Notes under the pieces: model-generated | Databases searched by the model: none | What the model saw: only the letters and a program-made list of their open reading frames with translations | What the model was told of the DNA's origin: nothing | Source: Euperipatoides rowelli | Taxonomy: Eukaryota; Onychophora; Udeonychophora; Euonychophora; Peripatopsidae | DNA: 13,613 nt | Direction: 5' to 3' (one strand) | Assembly (NCBI GenBank): GCA_003024985.2 | Contig: PXIH01S0000672.1 | In this document: one piece after another, positions 1-8,715 of the stretch | How positions within the stretch are numbered: the stretch's first letter is position 1 | Layout of the letters: each line of letters opens with the position of its first letter | Made by a program: the position numbers and the translations under genes

Positions 1-100
1 AAATTTGATTTATATTTTTTACCCCGAAGATTTTAGTTGAGAGTAACTTAAAAAACAATTTAATTTTGCATTTGGTAAAAATAAAATGGCGTTTGTTTAT

Positions 101-114
101 NNGTNTTTNNTAAN
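101..114. other. Ambiguous base calls
   Basis: Six N positions are scattered in this 14-base stretch; single Ns also occur at 9148 and 10995, the latter beside an A run. They are isolated uncalled bases rather than a scaffold gap, and none falls in an exon. Confidence 0.95.
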
Positions 115-314
115 TTACTGTACGTTCATTGATTCTTTTTATTTTATATCTTTGCTTAAATTTATGACAAAAAAAATTTATTACAATTAATGTATATTAA
201 AAATACAATCTAAATGTACAGTATGTCTATATAACAGCCAAATATGTCAATTTGAAATTTTGTTTCCAAAATTTTTACATTTTGAACTTATTAGATTTGG
301 AGGGGGGGAGGGGT

Positions 315-384
315 TATCCGTTTGATATCCGGATATTAATGGCGGATATCCGGATTGCAAAATTAGTACTTTTGCCCATCCCTA
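315..384 (-). repeat. GGATATCC-rich repeat, possible hAT-type transposon end
   Basis: The segment contains the 12-bp palindrome ATATCCGGATAT at 325-336 and overlapping palindromes GGATATCC (344-351) and ATCCGGAT (348-355). Read on the - strand it opens with TAGGGATGGGCAAA at about 384. That resembles the start of many hAT-superfamily DNA transposons (C/TAGGGATGGGC followed by a palindromic subterminal region). The G+C content is well above the surroundings. I could not find the matching opposite end or a target duplication, so this may be a truncated copy. What I see are the palindromes; the hAT assignment is inferred. Confidence 0.4.
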
Positions 385-779
385 ATTATTGGGTGTCATA
401 CAAAACCAGATCATTTTGTAGGGAAGACGTTGGGGTGGGGAATCGACTAATCTTTAAAAAAAAAAAAAAAACTATTTTCAACCCGGAGGACTAATTATAA
501 TTTTTGCCTACTGTATATGTATTAGTCTCTTAATATTAGATTAAATGAAGTTTTAAAGTATTTAACAGTATATATATATTTTTAAATTATCCCAAAACTT
601 GCAAATCCTGCTTCATGTTAGGCATTAGTTTTTTTTTTCAGTGCACATCACAGCATTAAAACATGTTTTGCCATTAAAATCCCCCTTCCACATCCATTAT
701 AAAAAAAATCCCCCCTCCCCCCCGGGGTTATGCCATGAGTGGGGGGTTACTAATTCCAATTTCAAAAAGTTGGCAGCTC

Positions 780-1165
780 TGCATACTGTTCTGTAACCAA
801 TCTCCCCTCAGGGTCATTTGAGAAGTGTAATCAAGGCCAAATTCCACTCTTCTATTATTATTTTATTGCCATATCCTATCGGCCCTGAATGCATATTCCT
901 TTTCAGCTCTTTCTGCATTCTAGCATGTTCTCTGTTCATGTCTTATTTGTTTTATTTGATCTGTGCCAGCACTTCTTCACTGTATGTCCAGTTTTTTTTT
1001 ACATATGAAACATTTATTTTCTATTTTTCCTTTATTTCTATCCCATTTTCTGCTTTTAAATGCTTTCTTATTTTTAAGGCTTCTCCTATAATGCTACTTC
1101 TGCCCTTGTCCTTCATAAGCTTTTCTTGTTACATTGAACTTCCTCCAATGATGCATTCCTTTTCT
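780..1165 (-). pseudogene. Broken copia-like gag zinc knuckle and protease remnant
   Basis: Read on the - strand, this stretch encodes a decayed gag-pol junction. A basic, lysine-rich region (roughly 1165-1013) leads into a CCHC zinc knuckle, C-X2-C-X4-H-X4-C, at 1012-969, with a tryptophan just after the last cysteine. About 44 codons further on, at 838-812, is a short match to the retroviral-type aspartic protease site as copia elements carry it (Leu-Asp ... Thr-Ser-x-Met-Thr). Part of the Asp-Ser-Gly-Ala core is lost. The order and spacing fit Ty1/copia-type LTR retrotransposons. The frame is broken: the T run at 992-1000 on the + strand is two bases too long for the knuckle to read through, and there are several in-frame stops (for example just before the basic region and after the knuckle). 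No LTRs, reverse transcriptase or integrase are visible. It is a dead fragment inside the intron, antisense to the host gene. Confidence 0.6.
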
Positions 1166-1989
1166 GTCTTAAAATTGCTGCCACATTTTTTAGCTTAAGG
1201 TGAAAACCCTTACTACAGTATATACAATACCAACTCTCTCTTTGAGAAATTTAATGCTGAACTTTTAGCTATGAGATTTCTAACACATTATATATAGACA
1301 TTGTTCATTTCTTTCGACTTCATACACAATCCCTATATATATTTTAATTAATTCCATACTTTTTAGCATTTTCTTGCTCGATGAACATACCCACTTGTCC
1401 TCCCATATTTTTCTAACCATATGTCCTGGCTTCACCCTTTTTTAATTGATTGCTATTAAACATATGCCTCTTTTACCAGTTGTAGGTAAAATGGAGGAAT
1501 ATTTAAGTGGCCGTGTATAGCGGTGCATAATCAGCATTTATAACTACAGTTCAAATTATTAAACATTGGAAATTAAACTGTATTGCGTTATCTTGGTTTC
1601 AGGCTTATAGTTCAGCATCCATATCATTTAATTTCCCCATTTTATTTATACAACATAGTAAAATGCATAATGCTTCATATTAATCCTTATTAATATCACT
1701 AGCTGTCACTACACATATCCCATTGTAAAGTAATTTCAACGTCACAAAATATTAAAGTCGCTCTTAAAAATTATTTTCAATTTTATGCACCTTATAATCT
1801 TTCATATGTGGAAAAAATAAATAAACATAAATTAACCTATAAACAATATGCTGTTTTTGCTCATGGGATTTATTTTAAAAAAAAAAAATTTTGGCTTAAA
1901 AAGATGTTATTATACATACAAACAATAACGATAAAAAACAACAACTTATCTTTATATTCTGTCTTTGTTTAATGACATTTTTTTGTTAG

Positions 1990-2064
1990 GGCCGAATGAA
2001 GTATGACAAAGTCCATGGTATTTATACTAAATTCCTAGAAATTGAAGATATAGATCCTACTTTA
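1990..2064 (+). CDS. CSTF3: CSTF3 exon a (25 codons; helix B of a HAT repeat)
   Basis: The exon encodes 25 complete codons, beginning Gly-Arg-Met-Lys-Tyr and ending Asp-Ile-Asp-Pro-Thr-Leu. It matches the part of vertebrate CstF-77 (recalled, about residues 352-376 of 717) that reads SRMKYEKVH...EDIDPTL. It supplies the second helix of one half-a-TPR repeat and the linker to the next. The acceptor is TTAG at 1986-1989 after a T-rich tract; the donor is a perfect GTAAGT at 2065-2070. Both flanking introns are phase 0. CstF-77 is a nuclear scaffold that bridges CstF-50 and CstF-64 and contacts CPSF during pre-mRNA 3'-end cleavage and polyadenylation. The exon is internal; neither start nor stop codon is in the window. 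Confidence 0.9.
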
Positions 2065-2860
2065 GTAAGTTATTTTTTTAAATTATTAATTTAAAATAAG
2101 TTAATAATTATTTTGTAATTAAATATTTTTTACCTCATTTAATTTTCAAGATCAGCTTAATTTAAGTTTTGAATGGGAATTTTATTTATTTGTTTCCAAA
2201 TAAATGTTTACTTTAATAAGTGTAATTGATTTTTTGAATTTAATCATACTTTGTAATTTATTATTTATAGACAGTTTAATATCAAAAAGAAATGTCATGA
2301 GATTTGTTTTCCGACTAAACTTTAATTAGACACCAGGTAGCGATGTTGCCTATTTAGCATAATTTTACTAACTACAAAGACATGGTTTAACAATGGCCTT
2401 GTTATTTTACCAGAATTCTAAAAGTTTAATAAACTTAATAATTAAATTACAAAAGGTTATAAAGTGACTCCAATCAAAATTTATGTTATTACCGTAATTT
2501 AAATATTTAAAAAATTGTTTATTTTAATTGAGAATGCCTCCTTTCATTCTTTCTTTTACATTTTTTTCTGATTAATTCTTAATGACCCCATCTTTATTTG
2601 TATATCTTCCTAGAAGGATATAAACAATATATTATTACTCATCACTATGTGAAAATAAAGCATTAATTAAAGAGGGAGAGAGAAAAAAAATGCTTTCCTA
2701 CTCTAAACTGAAACTTGGTTTCTAATAAGAGTTAAGTACCCATAGTAGAAGTTACATTTACAGTTTGAATGAAAATTTTCTAAAATTACAGCTAGATATT
2801 AACAGAACATACACTAACAAATTAGCCCCATCACATCCTGGTTATGATTATGATCTAAAT

Positions 2861-3221
2861 CAGTATTGGGCAAACTTTTGTAGGTTACTATCTATTCTTA
2901 ATTTTCACAAATGTTATGTTCCACCACATTTTTTTTATATTTTTGGCAAGTTTTTTATTTATTTATTTATTTTTTTTTGGTTGTTCTGACATTTTTTTAA
3001 ACTATCATAACTTTATTTAAAAAAATAAGAAAATAATAATATTATTGTCACTATTTTTACTCACAAAAATTAAAATATAAAATTTAATGTAATACTATTT
3101 AAAGTCAAGCTATGAGAGAAAAAAAATCATTACATAACAATAACATATGTCAAAATCTACCTAAAACTAGCTGCAGATCTACTGTACCAGTAGATGGTGA
3201 TCTACTTTTTACTCACTACTG
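2861..3221. mobile_element. hAT-type MITE with 8-bp target site duplication
   Basis: The left end is CAGTATTGGGCAAAC (2861-2875) and the right end, reversed, is CAGTAGTGAGTAAAA (3221-3207). They agree at 11 of the first 14 positions. Immediately outside lie ATCTAAAT (2853-2860) and ATCTAGAT (3222-3229), an 8-bp direct repeat with one mismatch that fits the hAT target preference nTnnnnAn. The right subterminal zone carries nested inverted repeats: ATCTACTG TAC CAGTAGAT at 3177-3195 and GTAGAT GGTG ATCTAC at 3190-3205. These are typical of hAT transposase-binding regions. At 361 bp with no coding capacity it is non-autonomous and would depend on a transposase made elsewhere. The ends, duplication and subterminal repeats are seen directly; the superfamily assignment is from known hAT features. 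Confidence 0.72.
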
Positions 3222-4280
3222 ATCTAGATAGTGAATAATATCTGGTTCTAATTGGATATTAAAAATCCTCAACTGATGGTTTAAATTTGCCTAGAGTGGG
3301 TAAGATTAATGTGGCTATTTTTTTTATCGCTCTTAAAAAAAAGTCAGTTATTCAAATTAAATTCATGAGAAAATGACTATTGGACACTTTACTTGCTAGA
3401 TCCTCCTTTTATTAGATTTTATATTTTTTTCTAGCTCATTTCTTTTATATTTTTAAGAAAGTATTTATTTTTATTTACATCACTAAGTATGTGAAAAATT
3501 AGAACAATATAAAATAACTGTTGATGGTATACATGGAGATCAAATAAATAATCAAATGGCCTTCTTTAGTTAATTTTGGGTTATTTTAAAAACTGTACAT
3601 TTGTGACGAAATATTGTAAAATCATATCACAAAATTTTTTGATTATTATTTTTTTAAAAAAAAAAACTGCATTATTGTTTCATTATCTTGCTTCATATTG
3701 AAAAACAAGATGTTTGAAAAATACCAAAACAAAATATGCATTATGATCTAGCTATAGAATCATTTAGTTTTTTGTTTTTTTTATACCCAATTACTATAAT
3801 TAATAATTTAAGTTTTTAAAGTGTCTATTAATATTTTAATTTATTTTTCAAATATTAATCTTATGAACTTTGAACTTAATGTTTCTTACTGTAGCAATGT
3901 CAGCGTTGATCATTCTTAAATAATTCTGAAAGAATCTTGGACTTATTTGAATGCTGTGTATTTTTTAAAAAATAAATAAAAAAAGATACATACCCTAAAG
4001 ATTTTTGTTTTCTTCTTAAATGAATCATTGAGCATTGGTGTTGTATCCATAACCAAAAGAGAGAAGAAAAAAAATAAAAGATTTATTAAAAAAGAAAAAA
4101 AAAATGAAATCAAAGAATTACTGAGATTTCTTCTAAACTTGAAAGATTATTTAAATATTAAAAAAAAAAAATCTTTGCTATCTATAAATGATAGATTTGA
4201 ATGCTTTTTATAACAACATTCGTTAATTTCTTATTTGGGATGGTTTATTCCTTCAATAATTATTGTCAATATTGTTATAA

Positions 4281-4315
4281 CCCCCCCCCCCCCCCCCATC
4301 AAAAAAAAAAAAAAA
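4281..4315. repeat. Poly-C (17) then poly-A (15) tract
   Basis: Seventeen consecutive C are followed by ATC and fifteen A. Long C runs stand out in this AT-rich window. Run lengths of this kind are prone to sequencing and replication error. Confidence 0.9.
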
Positions 4316-4848
4316 TCCTGATTTTAAAAGGTACTTTATTGGTATTATTTTTACATTCTATAATTATATAAATTAGAAACTACAAAGGCATGCTGAAAAT
4401 TATTTAAGTCTATATAGTCAATTCTTTAACTAGGCTAATAAATTTGTTTGTAGGCCTACCATTATTGAAAAATGGCCAAGTTTGGTTTCCTAGATTTTTT
4501 TTTCTATTATGTAATATACATTGTCTTCTGTTAATTCCTCTTTAGATATTCATTATTTTACAGTATTTTTAGTTCTTTTATTGGAATTATTTTTATGCTA
4601 TATTCAGCATTTACTGTAATTTATCAGCTTATTATTGATGGTAAAAAATATTGACAATAAAGACATATTGACAATATTTAACAATAAATTCCCTCCCACT
4701 CCCTTAATACTAATATATTTTTATGTACACATATTATGTTATTTCTCTTATAAATATAATATTATTTACTGTATAATAAAAGGTCTATTCTAGTTAAATA
4801 TCAGTAAATTATTTTTATTAAAAAAAAATTGTTGCTTTTCGTTCGCAG

Positions 4849-4992
4849 GCTTATATTCAGTACATGAAATTTGCTCGAAGAGCTGAAGGTATTAAATCGG
4901 CTCGTTCTATATTTAAAAAAGCTCGTGAAGACTTTCGGACGCGTTGTCATGTTTATGTAGCTGCAGCTCTTATGGAATATTATTGTAGCAAA
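4849..4992 (+). CDS. CSTF3: CSTF3 exon b (48 codons; HAT repeat A+B plus next helix A)
   Basis: The exon has 48 whole codons, from Ala-Tyr-Ile-Gln-Tyr-Met to Glu-Tyr-Tyr-Cys-Ser-Lys. Against recalled vertebrate CstF-77 (about residues 377-424) 42 of 48 residues are identical, including [24 protein letters not shown] and [10 protein letters not shown]. It encodes a full half-a-TPR repeat (helix A around [11 protein letters not shown], helix B around [11 protein letters not shown]) and helix A of the next ([12 protein letters not shown]). The acceptor is TTCGCAG ending at 4848; the donor is GTGAGT at 4993-4998. Both flanking introns are phase 0. Open frames on either strand at 4801-5052 are shadows or read-through of this exon. 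The next exon lies only 110 bp downstream. Confidence 0.95.
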
Positions 4993-5102
4993 GTGAGTTC
5001 TTTTGCATTTAATGTCAATAAATACTGTTTTCATTATTATATTTATGTTTAATATACAGAGTATATGTATATATTTAATTTTTTTTTAAATATTAATTTC
5101 AG

Positions 5103-5205
5103 GACAAGGCAATTGCTTTTAAAATTTTTGAATTAGGGTTAAAAAAATACGGAGACACTCCTGAATATATACTTGCTTATATAGATTATCTTTCTCACCT
5201 CAATG
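5103..5205 (+). CDS. CSTF3: CSTF3 exon c (34 codons + 1 nt; HAT helix B plus next helix A)
   Basis: It opens Asp-Lys-Ala-Ile-Ala-Phe and runs to Tyr-Leu-Ser-His-Leu-Asn, then leaves one G that joins AG of the next exon to make Glu. Thirty of 34 residues match recalled vertebrate CstF-77 (about 425-458). [13 protein letters not shown] forms helix B of one HAT repeat, and [15 protein letters not shown] forms helix A of the following one. The acceptor is TTTCAG ending at 5102; the donor is GTAAGT at 5206-5211, giving a phase 1 intron. The upstream intron (4993-5102, 110 bp) and downstream intron (5206-5306, 101 bp) are both very short and almost pure A/T. Confidence 0.95.
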
Positions 5206-5306
5206 GTAAGTTGTAAAATTATTTTACTGTATATATTATGTATAAATGTTTTATTTATTTTATATGTATTATTAATTAATTTCTTTTTTTTTTTGTATAA
5301 TTACAG

Positions 5307-5376
5307 AGGATAACAATACTAGAGTGTTATTTGAACGGGTTTTAACATCTGGCAGTTTACCACCAGAAAGATCCTT
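5307..5376 (+). CDS. CSTF3: CSTF3 exon d (22 codons plus split ends; HAT helix B)
   Basis: The exon begins with AG, completing the split Glu, then reads Asp-Asn-Asn-Thr-Arg-Val ... Pro-Pro-Glu-Arg-Ser. It ends with TT of a codon completed by A in the next exon (Leu). [19 protein letters not shown] is identical to recalled vertebrate CstF-77 (about 461-479). It forms helix B of a HAT repeat and the loop before the next. The acceptor is TTACAG ending at 5306 after a long T run. The donor, GTAAGG at 5377-5382, is slightly non-consensus. The following intron is phase 2 and 5.4 kb long. The split Leu replaces a Gly of the vertebrate protein; this loop position seems tolerant. Confidence 0.93.
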
Positions 5377-5461
5377 GTAAGGAATTTTTTTTAAACTCCT
5401 TGAATAAAAGTAGCTCAAATTATTTTTTAAGCATTTGAGGGATTTGTTATATACAGGTATG

Positions 5462-5488
5462 TACTGTATATACTATACATATACAGTA
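5462..5488. repeat. Inverted repeat TACTGTATAT / ATATACAGTA
   Basis: Perfect 10-bp arms at 5462-5471 and 5479-5488 flank a 7-bp spacer. Both arms carry the TACTGTA heptamer that recurs throughout the window. Confidence 0.8.
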
Positions 5489-5969
5489 TAGACAGGGGTC
5501 CCATTAGTCATTTTTTTCATGTGTCCCAGGGATACACATGTTCTCAAATAATGTTTCCCCAGTAAAAGTTGTGTGTCCTGAGAAACACCTCTTTTTCTCA
5601 GCGTTTGAGACATTTTTTTTTTCATTTTTAGCTACAAAGCAGATAGATTACTCCTGCTTAGAAGCTGACATCTTGTGACCTATTTAAATATTAAATTTGA
5701 TTCAAATTGAAGCAACAATTAAAATATTGAAATAATGGGACAGACAAGTCACTATCCCCTTCCCCCATCCTCCTTGACAGACAAATTGGTATGTTTTACA
5801 AGTTACAATGCCAACTCTGTTATACTTTCACCAAACAGACAGACATCCAGATGACATATTTTCACTTTAAATTTAAAATTTGGAAGAAACTGGATCAAGA
5901 GCTTATAGGCTAGTTACTAGGTGGTGGTCTACATTCATACATATTACAATGTTTATACTTTTTTTTACC

Positions 5970-6040
5970 TTAAAATATTAAGTTTGATATCTGTGTTAAA
6001 ATATTAAGTTTGATATCTGTGTTAAAATATTAAGTTTGAT
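5970..6040. repeat. 26-bp tandem repeat, 2.7 perfect copies
   Basis: Copies at 5970-5995 and 5996-6021 are identical, and the partial copy at 6022-6040 matches the first 19 bases of the unit. The unit begins TTAAAATATTAAGTTTGATA. A diverged version of the same start (TTAAATATTAAATTTGATTC) occurs at about 5683, suggesting an older, larger duplication of the neighbourhood. Confidence 0.92.
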
Positions 6041-6066
6041 TAAAATTGTAGCATAGTTAAAAAGTT

Positions 6067-6083
6067 GGGGGAGGGGGGGGGGG
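6067..6083. repeat. G-rich tract (G5-A-G11)
   Basis: Five G, one A and eleven G lie in AT-rich intron sequence. A second run of 13 G is at 6844-6856. Both are on the transcribed (sense) strand. Confidence 0.9.
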
Positions 6084-6843
6084 AACTTTCACTCATTCTC
6101 TATATCTTTTCCTTACTGCCACACAAACTTGCTGTACACAATGTTTTTAAAGTTAGTAACATTTGGATGCCTTTCTCTTCCAGACAGATATCTAATTTAT
6201 ATTTTAAAGCTAGAACAATAATTCCTTAATTATTATGGAATTTAATTAGAATATTTCAAAAGATGCTGCACCCTCCCCCCTTTACTATGTTTCTACTAAA
6301 CTAAGGATTTACTGTAAATACAAAATTTATTTGAACATGGAAAGTGTATAAATATATCCGTTGCAAAATATTAAAAACAAAAGCTAGTTTTTTTTTAAAT
6401 AGTTATTAAAATATAAACATAAAAACATACTGTAAATATAAATACAAATTAAAATCATCATTTATTAACACAAAAAAAAACAAAGTTTATGTAATAGTCT
6501 ACCTTTAAATATTGAAGTACAAATAAATAATTGTCAAGAAAAACAAAAGAGCAGCTATCTTAATTACAACCAAGCTCTAAAAGTAAGCACACAATTTTTT
6601 TTCTTCAATCAGTTATAATATCAAGGTGAAACGCGAAATATTTTCAATCAAAATGAAAGTTACTACATGATTAAAATAATGCTGTTGTCAATTTTTCTTT
6701 CTTACATTTTAAGTAATTTTATTTATTTTAAAAAAATATTTTTTAGTAAAAGAAAAATCGACTTTATCTTAACAATTTTAGAATTATCACTAAGTTATTA
6801 TTAGAAAATGTGTTTTAACAAAATGCTCTTAGTAAAGAGTAAA

Positions 6844-6856
6844 GGGGGGGGGGGGG
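6844..6856. repeat. Poly-G run (13)
   Basis: Thirteen consecutive G follow an AT-rich stretch, just upstream of the CpG-containing patch at 6907-7033. Confidence 0.9.
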
Positions 6857-6906
6857 CACTCATTTTAAAATGTTTTAAAAAATAACATCTGATTGTTTAA
6901 AAATGG

Positions 6907-7033
6907 CAGCGTCCTTAGGGACGTAATTAAAGAATAAAAATGCGTTTTTAATATTAATTATGCGTTAAATACACAATATTTTGCGTTAACGAAAGGCTTT
7001 TTATATACCTGATGAAGGCCCTAAGCCAAAAAC
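6907..7033. repeat. CpG-containing patch, likely retroelement remnant
   Basis: The patch includes the small stem CGTCC TTAG GGACG at about 6910-6923 and three spaced copies of TGCGTT. At 7008-7032 is CCTGATGAAGGCCCTAAGCC followed by AAAAAC. The last element resembles the CCTGATGAAGGC...GCCGAAACG signature that I associate with dispersed retroelements in many animal genomes. Here the expected GAAAC reads AAAAC, so it looks decayed. The family is not identified. Confidence 0.35.
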
Positions 7034-7148
7034 TAAGCTTATTCTTACAGTACAGTTAAAGGTAAAAAATATCAGAACTGCAGTGCTAGTCTATGGTATT
7101 AATATTAAAATAAGCATAAATGAGTATTTGTATATGAATGATTAAGCA

Positions 7149-7170
7149 TTTACAGTATATATACTGTAAA
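7149..7170. repeat. Perfect 22-bp palindrome with TACAGTA/TACTGTA cores
   Basis: TTTACAGTATA is followed directly by its reverse complement TATACTGTAAA. A third TACAGTATATA copy lies just downstream (about 7173-7183). The whole is bracketed by AAGCATTTA (7144-7152) and TAAATGCTT (about 7182-7190), so a larger hairpin is possible. Confidence 0.85.
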
Positions 7171-8114
7171 TCTACAGTATATAAATGCTTGTTTATGTAT
7201 ATTTCACCCATGCTTTATTAGTAATCCGAAGTGTTTGAAGATTTGTAATATTTACTGTTTATTTTCTGTATATACAACAGGTTAAAGATGACATGCTTTG
7301 GATTTTTTCATTTTTTTTTATGATTTATTTTAAAAGATAATGGCTAAAAAAAATAATTCAAATTGTTAAAAAAAAAAAATATTTAGATTAGTATTAATCA
7401 AATTTATAGTTTATAGCTCCTCCCCTTTTAAACTGTTACTGTTGTTTCCGTCCTTCCTGACATCACCAACATAAACATTCAAGGCATTCTAGGTATCAGC
7501 ACAACTGACATCTAGTTATTTAAGATTAATGTCAATCATCAAATGACCAGTCAAAAAAAAAATTGACAGATGGCTTAAACATCAATATTGTGATATATCG
7601 TCTCACAAATATTCCAGATATCTACAGTTACAGTTACAATTCAGATGGGATTATTAATTATGATTATTATTTTTTTTTTATATATTTTTTTTAATGATGC
7701 ATGAAGCAATTCAACAAAGTCCGCTATTACTTGCTTACGTTAGATAATAACAAATGAAAACTTAATTAAATGATAATTCAAATAAATGAAAAAAATATAA
7801 ATCCAATATGTATCCAGGACATGTGGATAACTATTGATTAATAAAGGTAGTGTATATCCATTGGAAGATAAGCTGCAGAATGTTTTAGCCATTGTTTTTG
7901 TGAAAATAAAACAATGTTTATTTATTTGTTTCATTAACCAATTTATACAATTGGAAAAACCTTAATGGTCTTATTACAAAATAAACAAACAAAGAAGTGA
8001 AAACTAAAAAACAACAGAAATAAATACAAAATTGTACAAAAAGCTAGTTCATCTATTAATCCATTGCTTTTATTCATTCTCCAAAATTAATGTAAAAATA
8101 TTACTGTTAGCCTG

Positions 8115-8264
8115 GATAACTGAAGTCCGGCCAGAAGGAGTTACCAATCACAAGCAAGTTTATATACAATCCGAAGAAATCAGGTCATGTAAATACCAAT
8201 CCTTTTTTGATTGGGTGTCTAATGAATATTTTCATACCTCATATGACCTCCTAGCTGTTGATTT
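8115..8264 (+). repeat. Left arm of a 150-bp inverted repeat
   Basis: This 150-bp segment, starting GATAACTGAAGTCCGGCCAG, is the reverse complement of 8566-8715 at 142 of 150 positions by hand comparison, with no gaps. All eight differences fall in the first half of the arm (between about 8139 and 8206); the last 58 bases or so are identical. It is richer in G+C than the flanking intron. Similarity stops abruptly on the inner side and fades on the outer side (ACTG...CCT is loosely shared). An open frame at 8032-8301 covers the arm but resembles no known protein. Confidence 0.92.
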
Positions 8265-8565
8265 GCTATTACTACATCAAGATTTCCCTACTACGACATG
8301 AACTTGTCCTAAGGCAGTCTTAGCTCCATGTACAAGAGTGCATATTAAATACGAAATAAATCCTATTTTGAACTCATGTAGGTTAAATGATTGTTATAAA
8401 TGAAAAATTTACATATTTCTGAACAATTTCCACTATTTAAATTTTGAAAAAAATATTAATATATTTTTGTAAATCGATTTTTTAATTAGCCATGATAGAA
8501 AATACTTTATTAAGCAATCAAGAGAGGAGTCGACCTTTTGACAGAACTCACCTTGTTACCATAAT

Positions 8566-8715
8566 AAATCAACAGCTAGGAGGTCATATGAGGTATGAAA
8601 ATATTCATTAGACACCCAATCAAAAAAGGATTGTTGTTAACATGACCTGATTTCTTCGGATTGTATATAAACACGCCTGTGATTGTTAACCCCTTCTGGC
8701 CGGACTTCAGTTATC
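8566..8715 (-). repeat. Right arm of a 150-bp inverted repeat
   Basis: This is the reverse-complement partner of 8115-8264, separated from it by a 301-bp spacer (8265-8565) unrelated to either arm. The arms could be long terminal inverted repeats of a foldback or MITE-like element, or two opposed insertions of one repeat. I found no convincing target site duplication, so the type is undecided. Confidence 0.92.

Larger units (their letters stand above)
1..1989 (+). other. CSTF3: 3' part of an upstream CSTF3 intron
   Basis: This is non-coding sequence ending in a 3' splice site (pyrimidine-rich tract, then TTAG at 1986-1989). No exon of the gene was recognised in it, so the exons for the N-terminal half of the protein lie further upstream. 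It is AT-rich with long T and A runs, C-rich patches near 682-725, a GGATATCC repeat near 315-384 and a decayed retrotransposon fragment near 780-1165 on the - strand. Short open frames at 252-494 and 818-1198 have no recognisable protein; the second lies antisense to the retrotransposon remnant. From 1200 to 1989 I see only low-complexity AT-rich sequence. Confidence 0.8.
2065..4848 (+). other. CSTF3: CSTF3 intron, 2784 bp, phase 0
   Basis: The donor is GTAAGT and the acceptor is CGCAG at 4844-4848 after a pyrimidine tract. The intron contains a hAT-type MITE at 2861-3221, a TTTA-rich stretch at about 2950-2975, and a 17-base C run followed by a 15-base A run at 4281-4315. It also has a TATTGACAATA direct repeat at about 4649-4675 and several TACTGTA/TACAGTA heptamers. 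A lysine-rich open frame at 4028-4213 is a by-product of A-rich sequence, not a gene. The rest is featureless AT-rich DNA. Confidence 0.85.

Noticed and set aside
252-494. 80-codon open frame on the + strand
   Set aside because: It spans the GGATATCC repeat and ends in a poly-A-encoded lysine run; no conserved domain or splice context.
818-1198. 126-codon hydrophobic open frame on the + strand
   Set aside because: It lies antisense to the copia-like remnant. Its apparent membrane-like character comes from complementing an A-rich lysine-coding strand.
4028-4213. Lysine-rich 61-codon open frame on the + strand
   Set aside because: A product of A-rich intron sequence with no recognisable protein.
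4801-5034. 77-codon open frame on the - strand
   Set aside because: Shadow of CSTF3 exon b, whose + strand reading is strongly conserved.
5484-5680. CAGGGGTCCC start near 5492 as another hAT terminus
   Set aside because: No matching opposite end or 8-bp duplication was found.
7740-7934. 64-codon open frame on the - strand
   Set aside because: Low-complexity hydrophobic sequence in an intron with no recognisable motif.
8032-8301. 89-codon open frame on the + strand
   Set aside because: It coincides with the left inverted-repeat arm; no family recognised, and the mirrored copy at 8566-8715 offers no independent coding evidence.
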